Shown here: positions 1-7,822 of the stretch, in pieces
Position numbering within the stretch: position 1 is the stretch's first letter
Layout: the number at the start of each line of letters is the position of its first letter
Origin: Vreelandella aquamarina
Lineage (GTDB): Bacteria; Pseudomonadota; Gammaproteobacteria; Pseudomonadales; Halomonadaceae
Assembly (NCBI RefSeq): GCF_900110265.1
Contig: NZ_FODB01000044.1
Span: 1-35,463 of the forward strand
Length of the DNA: 35,463 bases
Direction of reading: 5' to 3'
Notes under the pieces: generated by a model
Seen by the model: only the letters and a program-made list of their open reading frames with translations
Database searches by the model: none
Told to the model about the DNA's origin: nothing
Position numbers and translations under genes: made by a program

Positions 1-111
1 ATTCACAAGGCACGGCAGATCATCCTCGACTTCGGGCAGGATATCGGGCGCATGACGGTGCTCAAGACGCTGCGGAGCCGACTGCGTTATCCACGAGGAA
101 CGCCATGCTGA
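1..111 (+). CDS. C-terminal fragment of an unidentified protein (partial)
   Basis: An open frame enters from the left edge and stops at a TGA at 109-111, giving 36 residues that are rich in Arg, Lys and Leu. The basic composition and the long non-coding stretch that follows would suit the tail of a transposase or other DNA-binding protein, but I do not recognise the family. The gene start lies outside the window, so neither length nor function can be judged. It is oriented toward mntR. Confidence 0.3.
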   Translation: MHKARQIILDFGQDIGRMTVLKTLRSRLRYPRGTPC

Positions 112-662
112 CCGTCAATCGGCGACACTCTATCCACAAGCAGTTCCAAGCGACACGCGATCGCCAGATATGTCGTGCCTGGCGGGTGGAAAGGCATGAC
201 AAAACGGGCCGTCAGCACCGATCAGCACGGTGGGTTTTGGCAATAACGGGCTTGCGAAAGCCAACTTGCACGGGGCGAATGATCAAAAAGTGCTCGCTGG
301 CGGTGATAGGGAAAGTGTCGGCGCCGGCTTCACGGATTCAGGTGTAAGTGACTGTTTTTTCGTTTTGGTTATGTCAAATTGAAGTGGAAACGACAATTTC
401 TAGCCTTCCCTACGCGACGTCACATAGTCTAATTAATTTCTATCAATGAGTCGGCTGTAAGGTTGGCTGCAATCATATCGTTGCACCTCAATGATTTATG
501 AGATCTTCAATGCCCCTGACCGTGGGCATCCACTTTTCTGTTGACCGATGTCGAGAAAAAGTAGCTGGTGTTTTCTATTTAAGTTAAGTTGTAGCAGCCC
601 TAGGGTTAATGGTGGGTTGAAAATGTGGGACCTTCGGCTGCCCCGCTAGGGAGAGAGGGCGA
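112..662. other. 551-bp stretch without a convincing gene
   Basis: The only longer frame (105-347, plus strand) has no ribosome binding site, atypical composition and no recognisable family. From about 350 the sequence becomes AT-richer. A short inverted repeat (AAATTG at about 375 and CAATTT about 13 bases further on) could be the end of a decayed mobile element, given the basic ORF tail to its left; this is a guess. No clear intrinsic terminator for mntR is visible. Otherwise I see nothing in it. Confidence 0.3.
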
Positions 663-1139
663 CTACTTAATCTGCTGTTCGGTGAAGCGCTGCATGATGG
701 TGAGCGTCTTATCGCTGACGTGATGCTCCATCCCTTCGGCATCAATTCTTGCCGTGCTGTCATCTACGCCGAGCGCCCGTAAAAAGTGCAATACAATGTC
801 GTGGCGGGCGCGGGACGTTTCCGCCATTTTCTGACCCTCTTCGGTCAAAAAAAGCGAGCGATAGGGCTTGCTAGTCACTAATCCTAGTTCATTCAAGCGA
901 CGAATCATTTTCGATACGGTTGCTTGGCTTACTGCCATACGATTGGCGATATCGGCGGCGCGTGCCTCGCCACGATGCCGAATTAAATCGCCAATTAGCT
1001 CGACATAATCTTCGATCAGCTCGGTTTCGTGTGCGTTGCGCACCGTTTCATACTGCTGTGCGTGCTGTTCCACAGGCGGTAGTGCATCACCACTGTGTCC
1101 AGAGGGGGGGGAGGTGCGCCGCTGTTGGTGATCACTCAT
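663..1139 (-). CDS. mntR: MntR, manganese-responsive DtxR-family repressor
   Basis: A 158-residue metal-dependent transcription regulator of the DtxR/MntR family, close to E. coli MntR in length and sequence. After a His/Pro-rich N-terminal tail of about 35 residues comes a winged helix-turn-helix (about 40-100) and a dimerisation/metal domain. The family's Mn ligands are visible as D44, E47, H113, E135, E138 and H139. The ATG at 1139 was chosen over a TTG two codons upstream; neither has a strong Shine-Dalgarno sequence. It is transcribed away from mntABC, and a palindromic MntR-type box sits in the shared intergenic region. MntR in this setting normally represses the importer when Mn2+ is plentiful. 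That role is inferred from the family and context. Confidence 0.9.
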   Translation of the reverse strand: MSDHQQRRTSPPSGHSGDALPPVEQHAQQYETVRNAHETELIEDYVELIGDLIRHRGEARAADIANRMAVSQATVSKMIRRLNELGLVTSKPYRSLFLTEEGQKMAETSRARHDIVLHFLRALGVDDSTARIDAEGMEHHVSDKTLTIMQRFTEQQIK

Positions 1140-1206
1140 TGGCAAAGGTTATCAAAGTTAGTGGAAGCGTTAATTGGCGATGGTAGCGCATTTTTGAAGA
1201 TAATTG

Positions 1207-1220
1207 TTAGCCAAGGCTAA
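1207..1220. promoter_or_regulatory. Probable MntR operator of mntABC
   Basis: The 14 bases TTAGCCAAGGCTAA form an inverted repeat with a two-base centre and closely match the core of the E. coli MntR box (ATAGCAAAGGCTAT, recalled). The site lies 73 bases upstream of the mntA start and just before a weak sigma-70-like promoter (TTGCAC at 1226-1231, TAAAGT at 1250-1255, spacer 18). Binding there would block the importer promoter and possibly affect mntR as well. Confidence 0.7.
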
Positions 1221-1292
1221 ACTGTTTGCACATTGCTTTTTTGTTGAGCTAAAGTTATCTGTAACACGAGCCTAGCACAGAAGAGAGATCCA

Positions 1293-2213
1293 GTGGCTAA
1301 ACCATACTTGCTAGCAGCTTTGAGCGTGCCGTTCGCCTGGTGTGGCGTTGTGACCAGTGCTCAGGCCGATGAGTTGCAAAATCCGCCCATCGAGATTGCC
1401 GTGACGTTTTCAGTTCTTGGCGACTTGGTGAAGAAAGTGGCCGGCGATGATGCGAACGTCACGGTGCTGACACCGATCAACGCCGAAGTGCACGAGTGGG
1501 AGCTAACCCCAGATAATTTTGCTGCGCTCGAGGACGCCGACATCGTTTTTTATAACGGCTATCAGCTCGAGCAGTGGATGCGCCAAGTATCGGCGACGGT
1601 CAACGATGACATACCTATGATCGCCGTGGCAGAGGCGTCGGGTTACCCGACGCAAACGATCGTCACCGGTGAGATGGAAGGCGACGTGGACCCACACCTG
1701 TGGATGGACCCGCGGGCTGCCAGTGCCTATGTGCAAGCCATTGCCAACACGTTGGAGGATAGCCTGCCCCATCAAGCCGATGCGATTCAGCAGCGTGCAG
1801 CGGCACTGGAAGCGCAACTGCACGACCTACATGTCGAGCTTCAAGAAACGCTCGAAGCCATTCCCGAAGAGCGCCGCGTGCTGCTCTCCAGTGAAGCAGC
1901 CTTTCTCTACTTTGCCGACGCGTATCGGTTCGAGCACGACGGCATTTGGGGGACCAATGCCGAAACAGAGGGCTCTCCGCGTCAGTTGATGCGGGTCATC
2001 GACCGAATCAACGAGCGTCAACCGGCGGCACTGTTTTGGGAAAGCACGATTTCTGACCGCCATGTGACCAGTATCGCACGTGATACGGGGCTTCCCGTTG
2101 CCGGGCCGCTGTATGTCGACTCGTTGAGTGAGCCTGACGGGGAGGCTGCCGATTACTTTGCCATGCAGCGTCATAACGTTGCCTTGCTGCGTCGCTACTT
2201 GGCTAGCGAGTAA
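1293..2213 (+). CDS. mntA: Manganese/zinc ABC transporter, periplasmic metal-binding protein
   Basis: A 306-residue cluster A-I (ZnuA/MntA/PsaA-type) solute-binding protein that captures Mn2+ (or Zn2+/Fe2+) in the periplasm. A signal peptide covers about residues 1-26, with an Ala-rich cleavage region. Metal ligands of the family are visible: H67 in the VHEWELTP motif, H135 in DPHLWMDP, a Glu in the SSEAAF segment and a late Asp in the YVDSLS segment. It lacks the long His-rich loop typical of ZnuA, which with the adjacent mntR favours manganese. The start is GTG, preceded by an AGAGAG ribosome binding site. It is the first gene of a three-gene operon, 6 bases before the ATPase. Confidence 0.88.
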   Translation: MAKPYLLAALSVPFAWCGVVTSAQADELQNPPIEIAVTFSVLGDLVKKVAGDDANVTVLTPINAEVHEWELTPDNFAALEDADIVFYNGYQLEQWMRQVSATVNDDIPMIAVAEASGYPTQTIVTGEMEGDVDPHLWMDPRAASAYVQAIANTLEDSLPHQADAIQQRAAALEAQLHDLHVELQETLEAIPEERRVLLSSEAAFLYFADAYRFEHDGIWGTNAETEGSPRQLMRVIDRINERQPAALFWESTISDRHVTSIARDTGLPVAGPLYVDSLSEPDGEAADYFAMQRHNVALLRRYLASE

Positions 2214-2219
2214 ATCACA

Positions 2220-3044
2220 ATGTCCTCACTACCGTCTCAACCCGCCAGCGCCATCGATGTGAGCGGTGTCTATGCGGCTTACCAGCGTCAGCCCGTGCTA
2301 GAGGATATTCACCTCTCGCTGCCAAGCGGGCGTTGGACGGCTATCGTCGGGCCGAATGGGGCTGGCAAGTCGACGCTGTTTCATGTGCTGACCGGTAGCA
2401 TGAAACCCTTACGCGGCCGCGTGACGGCATTTGGTCAAGCCATCGAGCACCATCGAAAAGCCGGGCGCATTGCCTACATGGCCCAGCGAGAGGCCATCGA
2501 GTGGGACTTCCCTATTTCGGTGTGGGAAACCGTGATGAGCGCCCGCTATGGCCACATGCGTCAAGATGCGTGGTGGCGGAGGCTGCTGCCTGCGCGTTGG
2601 CATTCGTCACGGCATCGTGATGCGGTGGAAAAGGCGTTAGACGACGTTGATATGCTGGCATATGCCGAGCGGCCGATCGGGGCCTTATCGGGCGGACAAA
2701 AAAAACGCGTGCTGCTAGCGCGTGCGTTAGCGCAAGAGGCGAGTATCCTGCTGCTCGATGAGCCGCTTGCGGGCGTCGACCCACCTAGCGAGCGACTCAT
2801 TCTCGACGTGCTCAAACGCGAACGCGAAGCCGGACGAACCATCGTGATGGTGACGCACGATATGCCGGGCGCGCGTCGCTACGTGGACCATGTGGTACTG
2901 ATCAATCGATTCATTCGCGGCGAGGGCGCGCCCGACGAAATGCTGAGCGATAGCAAGTTGGCCGAACTTGCGGTGAGTTCTATTGCGAATTCTTCGGCGG
3001 ATGCCGAGCGTGTCCGCCTTCCTGCATTTGCCAGCAAAGAATAG
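2220..3044 (+). CDS. mntB: Manganese/zinc ABC transporter, ATP-binding subunit
   Basis: A 274-residue cytoplasmic ABC ATPase that powers metal import. Walker A GPNGAGKST is at about 44-52, followed by the Q-loop (MAQRE), the signature ALSGGQKKR, Walker B ILLLDEP and the switch His in VTHD. The C-terminal segment after about 240 is variable. It starts 6 bases after mntA stops and ends 9 bases before the permease start, so the three subunits form one transcription unit. The family and the neighbouring mntR point to Mn2+; Zn2+ or Fe2+ cannot be excluded from sequence. Confidence 0.88.
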   Translation: MSSLPSQPASAIDVSGVYAAYQRQPVLEDIHLSLPSGRWTAIVGPNGAGKSTLFHVLTGSMKPLRGRVTAFGQAIEHHRKAGRIAYMAQREAIEWDFPISVWETVMSARYGHMRQDAWWRRLLPARWHSSRHRDAVEKALDDVDMLAYAERPIGALSGGQKKRVLLARALAQEASILLLDEPLAGVDPPSERLILDVLKREREAGRTIVMVTHDMPGARRYVDHVVLINRFIRGEGAPDEMLSDSKLAELAVSSIANSSADAERVRLPAFASKE

Positions 3045-3053
3045 GCGACTTGA

Positions 3054-3989
3054 ATGTTAGAAACGTTGGATGCTTGGAGTAGTGCGCTGGTGGCGGGGCT
3101 CATCGCGGCGCTGATGGTGCCCGTGAATCTAATGCCCGACAGCGTATCAGAGGCGTTTCAGTACGCCTTCATGCAGCGTGCGCTGCTCACGTCGATGATG
3201 GTGGGAGCCATCTGCGGCATGCTTTCGTGTTACGTCGTGCTCAAGCGTTGGTCGTTGCTGGGGGATGCGATCTCTCATGCGGTGCTGCCTGGGGTGGCGG
3301 TTGCCTACCTGCTGGGCCTGCCTTTTTTTATCGGTGCCTTCGTCACAGGAGCGCTGACGTCGCTCGGCATTGGGGCGATCGAACGGCATACACGAATCAA
3401 ATCCGATGCCGCCATGGGCATCATGTTTACCGGGGCATTTGCGCTGGGCGTCGTGCTGATCAGTAAAATCGCCTCCAGCACCCACTTGATGCATATTCTG
3501 TTCGGCAACGTGCTCGGAGTGCAACAGTCGGCACTACTGCTCACGTTGGCGGCCAGCCTTGTTGCGCTGTTGGTGGTATGGCTGGCTTATCGTCCGCTCA
3601 TGCTTTACGCCTTCGATTCCACGCAGGCCCAAGCGCTTGGCTTCAATACGGGAGTGATTCATTACGGTTTGATCCTACTGCTCACGCTCACCATCGTAGC
3701 CAGTTTGGAAACCGTCGGTATCATCCTCGTGGTGGCCATGCTGATTACGCCGGGCGCCACGGCCCACTTGCTGACCGACCGCTTCAAAACGATGCTGTTT
3801 ATCTCCGTGGTGATTGGGGTGGGGTCTGCCGTGTTGGGGCTATGGCTCTCGTTTGCGTTTGACGTAGCGTCCGGTGGCACCATCGTCTTGGTAGCAACGG
3901 GGTGCTTCTTCACGGCGCTGCTGTTTTCGCCAAAGCACGGTGTGCTGATGCGGCTTTGGCGGCATCGAAGCTTGGGCGGCGCTAATTAG
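3054..3989 (+). CDS. mntC: Manganese/zinc ABC transporter, permease subunit
   Basis: A 311-residue ABC-3 family integral membrane protein with about eight or nine hydrophobic helices and the conserved cytoplasmic coupling segment around LLGDAISHAVLPG. It forms the membrane channel of the importer with mntA and mntB. Only one permease gene is present, so the channel is presumably a homodimer, unlike Sit systems with two permeases. Its stop codon lies inside the end of the convergent CBS-domain gene (8-base overlap), so the importer operon ends here without room for a separate terminator. Confidence 0.88.
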   Translation: MLETLDAWSSALVAGLIAALMVPVNLMPDSVSEAFQYAFMQRALLTSMMVGAICGMLSCYVVLKRWSLLGDAISHAVLPGVAVAYLLGLPFFIGAFVTGALTSLGIGAIERHTRIKSDAAMGIMFTGAFALGVVLISKIASSTHLMHILFGNVLGVQQSALLLTLAASLVALLVVWLAYRPLMLYAFDSTQAQALGFNTGVIHYGLILLLTLTIVASLETVGIILVVAMLITPGATAHLLTDRFKTMLFISVVIGVGSAVLGLWLSFAFDVASGGTIVLVATGCFFTALLFSPKHGVLMRLWRHRSLGGAN

Positions 3990-4389
3990 TTTCCCACCCG
4001 ATGACGAGCCGTGGGTAGTCGATGATCCCAATGACGCTGTGTTTTGCATCGACGACCGGTGCTTGGGATAAGCCAAACTGAGCAAACAGGCGAGCGCAAT
4101 AGCGAATATTCATTTCCGGACGGACGCTAATGATCGGTTTGCTCATGATTTCGTAAAGGCTTACACGGTCTGCAGAGCGATTGACTGCGAGCACTTTTTT
4201 AGCAATATCAGAGGCTAACACTAGCCCCAGTTCATCTTTCTCATCGCGCCTATCAACGATGATAGCGGTGGCATCGTATTGCCTCATTAGTTCAATGCCG
4301 TCAGTAACGGTCATAAAACCATCGGTCGTCACATAGCGTGAGTGCATGACGTCCTGGGCAGTGCGCTCCGTCAGTGATGGGCTTGCCAT
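3982..4389 (-). CDS. Two-CBS-domain protein, last gene of the DUF1538 operon
   Basis: A 135-residue soluble protein built almost wholly of two CBS repeats (about 11-70 and 78-133). CBS pairs usually form a Bateman module that binds AMP, ATP or other adenosine ligands and regulates an attached or partner protein. Here no enzyme or transporter domain is attached, so it probably acts in trans on its operon partners. It starts 15 bases after the PII-like gene, with GAGAGAGG upstream of the ATG. The ligand cannot be read from sequence. The pairing with a PII-like protein suggests two adenylate sensors on one transporter; this is inference. Confidence 0.75.
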   Translation of the reverse strand: MASPSLTERTAQDVMHSRYVTTDGFMTVTDGIELMRQYDATAIIVDRRDEKDELGLVLASDIAKKVLAVNRSADRVSLYEIMSKPIISVRPEMNIRYCARLFAQFGLSQAPVVDAKHSVIGIIDYPRLVIGWETN

Positions 4390-4404
4390 TGTTAAAGCCT
4401 CTCT

Positions 4405-4758
4405 CTAGCCTAGCGGTTGATCGAATGCATCTTCGAGGGATTTCACTTGGTGTGCGACGCCTACCGCATCCTCGACGTCTAGCTGAAAGGCGATGCCTGT
4501 TCCCGACGTGTCGTCAAAAGCACCCACTTCCGCGATCGCTTCGAGAATTGAACGGCTAATATGCTCCTCCACTAAAAAGAGCAGCACGTCGCGTTGCGAC
4601 GTAATGTCCATGCCAAAAATGCCTTTTGCTTTTTTTAAGCCTTCGCCACGCGCGTTATTGATGACAGTGGCGCCAGTAGCTCCAGCATCTCTAGCTGCCT
4701 GAAGTATCTGGTCGCTTAGCTCATCTTCTACAAGCGCGACAATGAGTTTAAAGCGCAT
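4405..4758 (-). CDS. PII-like signalling protein
   Basis: A 117-residue protein with the beta-alpha-beta layout of the PII superfamily: an [10 protein letters not shown] start, a T-loop-like segment at about 35-58 and a B-loop-like TSGTGIAF at 84-91. It lacks the Tyr that is uridylylated in GlnB/GlnK and does not match their T-loop, so it is not a standard nitrogen PII. PII-like proteins often sit beside and gate transporters (for example SbtB with SbtA). It overlaps the upstream DUF1538 gene by 11 bases and has an AGGAG site, so it is translationally coupled to it. The ligand is unknown. Confidence 0.7.
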   Translation of the reverse strand: MRFKLIVALVEDELSDQILQAARDAGATGATVINNARGEGLKKAKGIFGMDITSQRDVLLFLVEEHISRSILEAIAEVGAFDDTSGTGIAFQLDVEDAVGVAHQVKSLEDAFDQPLG

Positions 4759-5563
4759 GGGTATCTCCTTGATGAGGCTTTGTCACTGACGTGCCTGAGA
4801 GTGGCTGTATTTTCGATGGCCTATTGCTTTGCCATCGAGCAATTTGGGCGTATCCCATCACCGTTATAATAGGGAATAGGCAGGCAAGCGCGATCATTCC
4901 AAAGCCATCCATTAACGCGCTACGACCGGGTATCGAGGAGGCTAATCCAAGACCTAGCGCGGCGATGATCGGCACGGTAATGGTCGATGTCGTGACGCCC
5001 CCGGCATCGAATGCAAGAGGGATAATCGACTTTGGGGATCGCAGGGTTTGGACAATCACTAGGCAGTAGGCTCCTAGCACGAACCACTGCAAAGGTAGGC
5101 CCATGACGATGCGCCATGCGCCCAGGGTGATTCCAAAGGCCATGCCGAGGGCAACGGCGAGCCGCAGGGTAAAAGGGTTGATCGTACCACCGGATATTTC
5201 GCCAGCTTTGATCGACACCGCGATCAGCGATGGCTCGGCAATCGTAGTGCTTGCGCCAATCGTAAACGCGAAAATATAGACCCAGTAGTAGTCGCTCCAA
5301 TGCCGCTGAGCCCCCTCTGTCATGGCAGGTAGAAAATCGGGGTGCGTCAATTGGCTGGCCATCAACTCACCCATGGGAAACAGGGCTTGCTCTAGCCCTA
5401 TCAAAAAGAAAGAAAGTCCTACCCATACCATGAAAAAACCAATAGCGACCTTTAGAAACCGTTTGACCGGCTTGCGGATCACCAAATATTGGAAGCCAAA
5501 AATAATCGCCACGATGGGAAGAATATCGCGTAGCGTCCCCCAAAAAATAGCCAGCATATTCAT
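4748..5563 (-). CDS. DUF1538 membrane protein, second of a pair
   Basis: A 271-residue integral membrane protein of the uncharacterised DUF1538 family, with about seven hydrophobic helices. Two motifs interrupt helices: [14 protein letters not shown] at about 103-116 and [14 protein letters not shown] at 185-198. A third, [19 protein letters not shown], follows at 215-233. The same three motifs occur in the neighbouring protein, so the pair is paralogous. Gly/Ser/Thr-rich breaks of this kind resemble the discontinuous helices that hold substrate in secondary carriers. Its C-terminal tail of about 30 residues is polar. It overlaps the upstream paralogue by 4 bases and the PII-like gene by 11. 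The substrate is unknown. Confidence 0.75.
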   Translation of the reverse strand: MNMLAIFWGTLRDILPIVAIIFGFQYLVIRKPVKRFLKVAIGFFMVWVGLSFFLIGLEQALFPMGELMASQLTHPDFLPAMTEGAQRHWSDYYWVYIFAFTIGASTTIAEPSLIAVSIKAGEISGGTINPFTLRLAVALGMAFGITLGAWRIVMGLPLQWFVLGAYCLVIVQTLRSPKSIIPLAFDAGGVTTSTITVPIIAALGLGLASSIPGRSALMDGFGMIALACLFPIITVMGYAQIARWQSNRPSKIQPLSGTSVTKPHQGDTHAL

Positions 5564-6327
5564 GATCTTCCCTCTGCAACGAGATCAAGGCCAACAATAC
5601 CGAAAAGCAGTACGAAAATGATGGGCATAACGGAAGCAAATGCAATCAAACCAAAGCCGTCCAGCATAGGGTTGCGGCCTTTGATGGCCGTGGCCAAGCC
5701 AACACCGAGTGCCGTAACTAGAGGGACGGTAATGGTCGATGTCGTGACACCGCCCGAATCATAAGCAATGCCAACGAGCTCAGCAGGCGCTAACGGCGTC
5801 AAGAGTAGTACAAGAATATAACCACCAATGATCATCAAATGCAGCGGCCAGCCTTTAAAGATACGCAGTACGCCAACGACCACGGCGGTTCCTACGGAAA
5901 GCGCTACGATCATGCGGAGCGTGAACGCAAAGGACGTTTGGGCGAGACTGCTATTCTCGATCAGACCGCTTTCGGAGACGACAATCGCTGCACGAGCCGC
6001 CACGGCAATCAGTGCTGGCTCTGCGACGGTGGATCCAAACCCCAGTGCAAAAGCAAATAGAAGGAGCCAAACGACAGAACCTTTATGAACGAAAGCACGT
6101 GCAAGGTTCTCTCCTAAAGGAAACAGTCCCAGCTCTAGCCCCTTGATGAAGAGCGTTAGCCCGATCACTACAAACAGTAGCCCTAGTGCTAAATCGAAAA
6201 GCGCCAATGTATCGGGGAGAGGTTGTTGGATGACGAGCGTTTGAAAGAAGCTCATAACCAGCACAACGGGTAGCAAATCCCGAAGGCTGTTTTTGATCTG
6301 CAGGGCGAGAGAGTGGATAAAGTTCAT
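5560..6327 (-). CDS. DUF1538 membrane protein, first of a pair
   Basis: A 255-residue integral membrane protein and first gene of the four-gene operon. It shares with its partner the motifs [15 protein letters not shown] (96-110), [14 protein letters not shown] (189-202) and [11 protein letters not shown] (220-230). I recall some bacteria encoding both halves as one chain of about 500 residues; if so, the two proteins here are likely to form a heteromeric carrier. The acidic residue in the first motif (E103) and D190 in the second are candidates for ion or substrate contacts. An AAGGG ribosome binding site precedes the ATG. No clear promoter was found in 6328-6426. Confidence 0.75.
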   Translation of the reverse strand: MNFIHSLALQIKNSLRDLLPVVLVMSFFQTLVIQQPLPDTLALFDLALGLLFVVIGLTLFIKGLELGLFPLGENLARAFVHKGSVVWLLLFAFALGFGSTVAEPALIAVAARAAIVVSESGLIENSSLAQTSFAFTLRMIVALSVGTAVVVGVLRIFKGWPLHLMIIGGYILVLLLTPLAPAELVGIAYDSGGVTTSTITVPLVTALGVGLATAIKGRNPMLDGFGLIAFASVMPIIFVLLFGIVGLDLVAEGRS

Positions 6328-6426
6328 TAGCGCCCTTTTTTAATGGCTGATACGTCTATGCTCATCAGTGTAATGGTTACGCATGTCGTTTCTTTTGATC
6401 TAGGACACGTTGCGAGTGTTCTCTAG

Positions 6427-6555
6427 TCAACAAAGTTGGCTACCTAACAGCAGCATCGAAGGGTCTAGTGCGTGCCAGCCCCACCATGCCAGCAATATCA
6501 AGCCACTCACTATCGGTAGAGCAATCAAACTCCACCATAGACTGGAACGCATCAT
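6427..6555 (-). CDS. 42-residue single-span membrane protein coupled to the MFS gene
   Basis: This ORF is too short for routine gene finding. Its first ATG overlaps the MFS stop codon as ATGA, a layout typical of translational coupling. A second in-frame ATG follows immediately. The product has a short basic start, one hydrophobic Trp-rich helix (about residues 6-30, WWSLIALPIVSGLILLAWW) and a short tail ending in Cys. Small single-span proteins of this type often associate with a transporter, but no family is recognised. The alternative is a chance frame in the 225-base gap between the MFS gene and the DUF1538 operon. Confidence 0.45.
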   Translation of the reverse strand: MMRSSLWWSLIALPIVSGLILLAWWGWHALDPSMLLLGSQLC

Positions 6556-7760
6556 GTCGTCACCTGTCCCGCAGAGGGGCGTGCCAGCGGCTTCTCACTG
6601 ATGAACCAGTGGAGCGCGGCGGCGACCACGGACAGCACGATGGCAATCTGCCACACCGTATCGTAGTGGCCGGTGAGGTCGTACAAAAATCCACCCAGCC
6701 ACACGCCCATGAACGAGCCCAGCTGATGAAAGAGAAACACGATACCACCCAACATCGAGAGATGGCGAACGCCAAACACCGATGCGACGATACCGTTGGT
6801 GAGCGGAACGGTGGAGAGCCATAACAGCCCCATGGCGATCCCGAAGAGATAAGCGCTGGTCGTCGTCAGGGGCAGGGCGATAAAAGCCGTGATGATCACG
6901 CCCCGGATGAGGTAAAGCCAGCTCAATAGGCGCGGTTTCGACCAGATACCTCCCATCCAGCCAGCGGTGTAGGTGCCCACGATATTGAACAGGCCCACCA
7001 GCGCGAGCACCGTGGTGCCGACTTGGACGGCCAAGCCGTTATCGAACAGGTAGCCCGGCAAGTGGACCGCAATGAATACCACTTGGAAGCCGCAGACGAA
7101 AAAGCCCAGGCAAAGTAGCCAAAATCCTTTTTGCCCCGCCGCTTCATTAAGCGCATCGCGCAGGCTTAAGTCGCCCAGAGCCTTGGGGCTGGGCCGGTCT
7201 TTGAGCATGGCGCCCAGCGGTATCATGAGTGCGGCAATCGCCCCCATGGCCAACAGCGCAGAGGACCAGCCTAGCCACTCGATCAATCCCAGCGTGCCGG
7301 GCAGCATGGCAAATTGACCAAACGAGCCCGCCGCACTGACGATCCCCATGGCCATGCTGCGCTTCTCAGCGGGAACGGCCCGGCCGACGGCGCCCAGAAT
7401 CACCGAAAACGTCGTTCCCGATAGGCCGAAGCCAATCAGCAGACCCGCGCTGACAGTCATGCCGAGCGCGCTGCTCGAGAGGCTCATGAAGCAGAGCCCC
7501 AGTACGTAGAGGATGCCGCCCGCCACGATGATTTTGGCCGCGCCAAAACGGTCGGCCAGCGCCCCGGTAAACGGCTGGGACAGCCCCCAAATGAGGTTTT
7601 GGACGGCCAGTGCGAACGCAAAGATGCCGCGCCCCCAGCCGAAATCGCTGCTCATGGGCTCGAGAAACAGCCCGAACCCATGACGTAGCCCCATGGCCGT
7701 GGAAATAACCAAGCTGGCGAGCACGATCAACAGTAGCGTATGGTGTTTCTGAAGGGCCAT
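6552..7760 (-). CDS. MFS transporter
   Basis: A 402-residue Major Facilitator Superfamily carrier with twelve predicted membrane helices in two six-helix halves. The N-terminal GLRHGFGLFLEPMSSDFGWGR and the GALADRFGAAKI loop (MFS motif A-like) between helices 2 and 3 resemble the OFA/monocarboxylate group of bacterial carriers, so an organic anion is a reasonable guess for the substrate. The ATG has an AGAGA site upstream. It is followed by a 4-base-overlapping small membrane ORF and preceded by a perfect 20-bp palindrome, which suggests control by a specific regulator. The GntP-family gene upstream runs the same way and may share transcription. Confidence 0.8.
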   Translation of the reverse strand: MALQKHHTLLLIVLASLVISTAMGLRHGFGLFLEPMSSDFGWGRGIFAFALAVQNLIWGLSQPFTGALADRFGAAKIIVAGGILYVLGLCFMSLSSSALGMTVSAGLLIGFGLSGTTFSVILGAVGRAVPAEKRSMAMGIVSAAGSFGQFAMLPGTLGLIEWLGWSSALLAMGAIAALMIPLGAMLKDRPSPKALGDLSLRDALNEAAGQKGFWLLCLGFFVCGFQVVFIAVHLPGYLFDNGLAVQVGTTVLALVGLFNIVGTYTAGWMGGIWSKPRLLSWLYLIRGVIITAFIALPLTTTSAYLFGIAMGLLWLSTVPLTNGIVASVFGVRHLSMLGGIVFLFHQLGSFMGVWLGGFLYDLTGHYDTVWQIAIVLSVVAAALHWFISEKPLARPSAGQVTT

Positions 7761-7780
7761 GGCACGTCTCTTATGGTGGA

Positions 7781-7800
7781 TTGATTAACGCGTTAATCAA
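7781..7800. promoter_or_regulatory. Perfect 20-bp palindrome, probable operator
   Basis: TTGATTAACGCGTTAATCAA reads identically on both strands. It lies 20 bases upstream of the MFS start codon and 22 bases after the GntP-family stop codon. It has no U-tract, so an operator is more likely than a terminator. The CG-centred AT-rich dyad would suit LacI-, TetR- or MarR-type dimers. No regulator gene lies nearby in the window. Confidence 0.55.
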
Positions 7801-7822
7801 CTATCGCATGGCATTGGCGACT

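Noticed and set aside
105..347. An 80-codon plus-strand frame at the left edge.
   Set aside because: No ribosome binding site, Arg/His-rich atypical composition and no recognised family.
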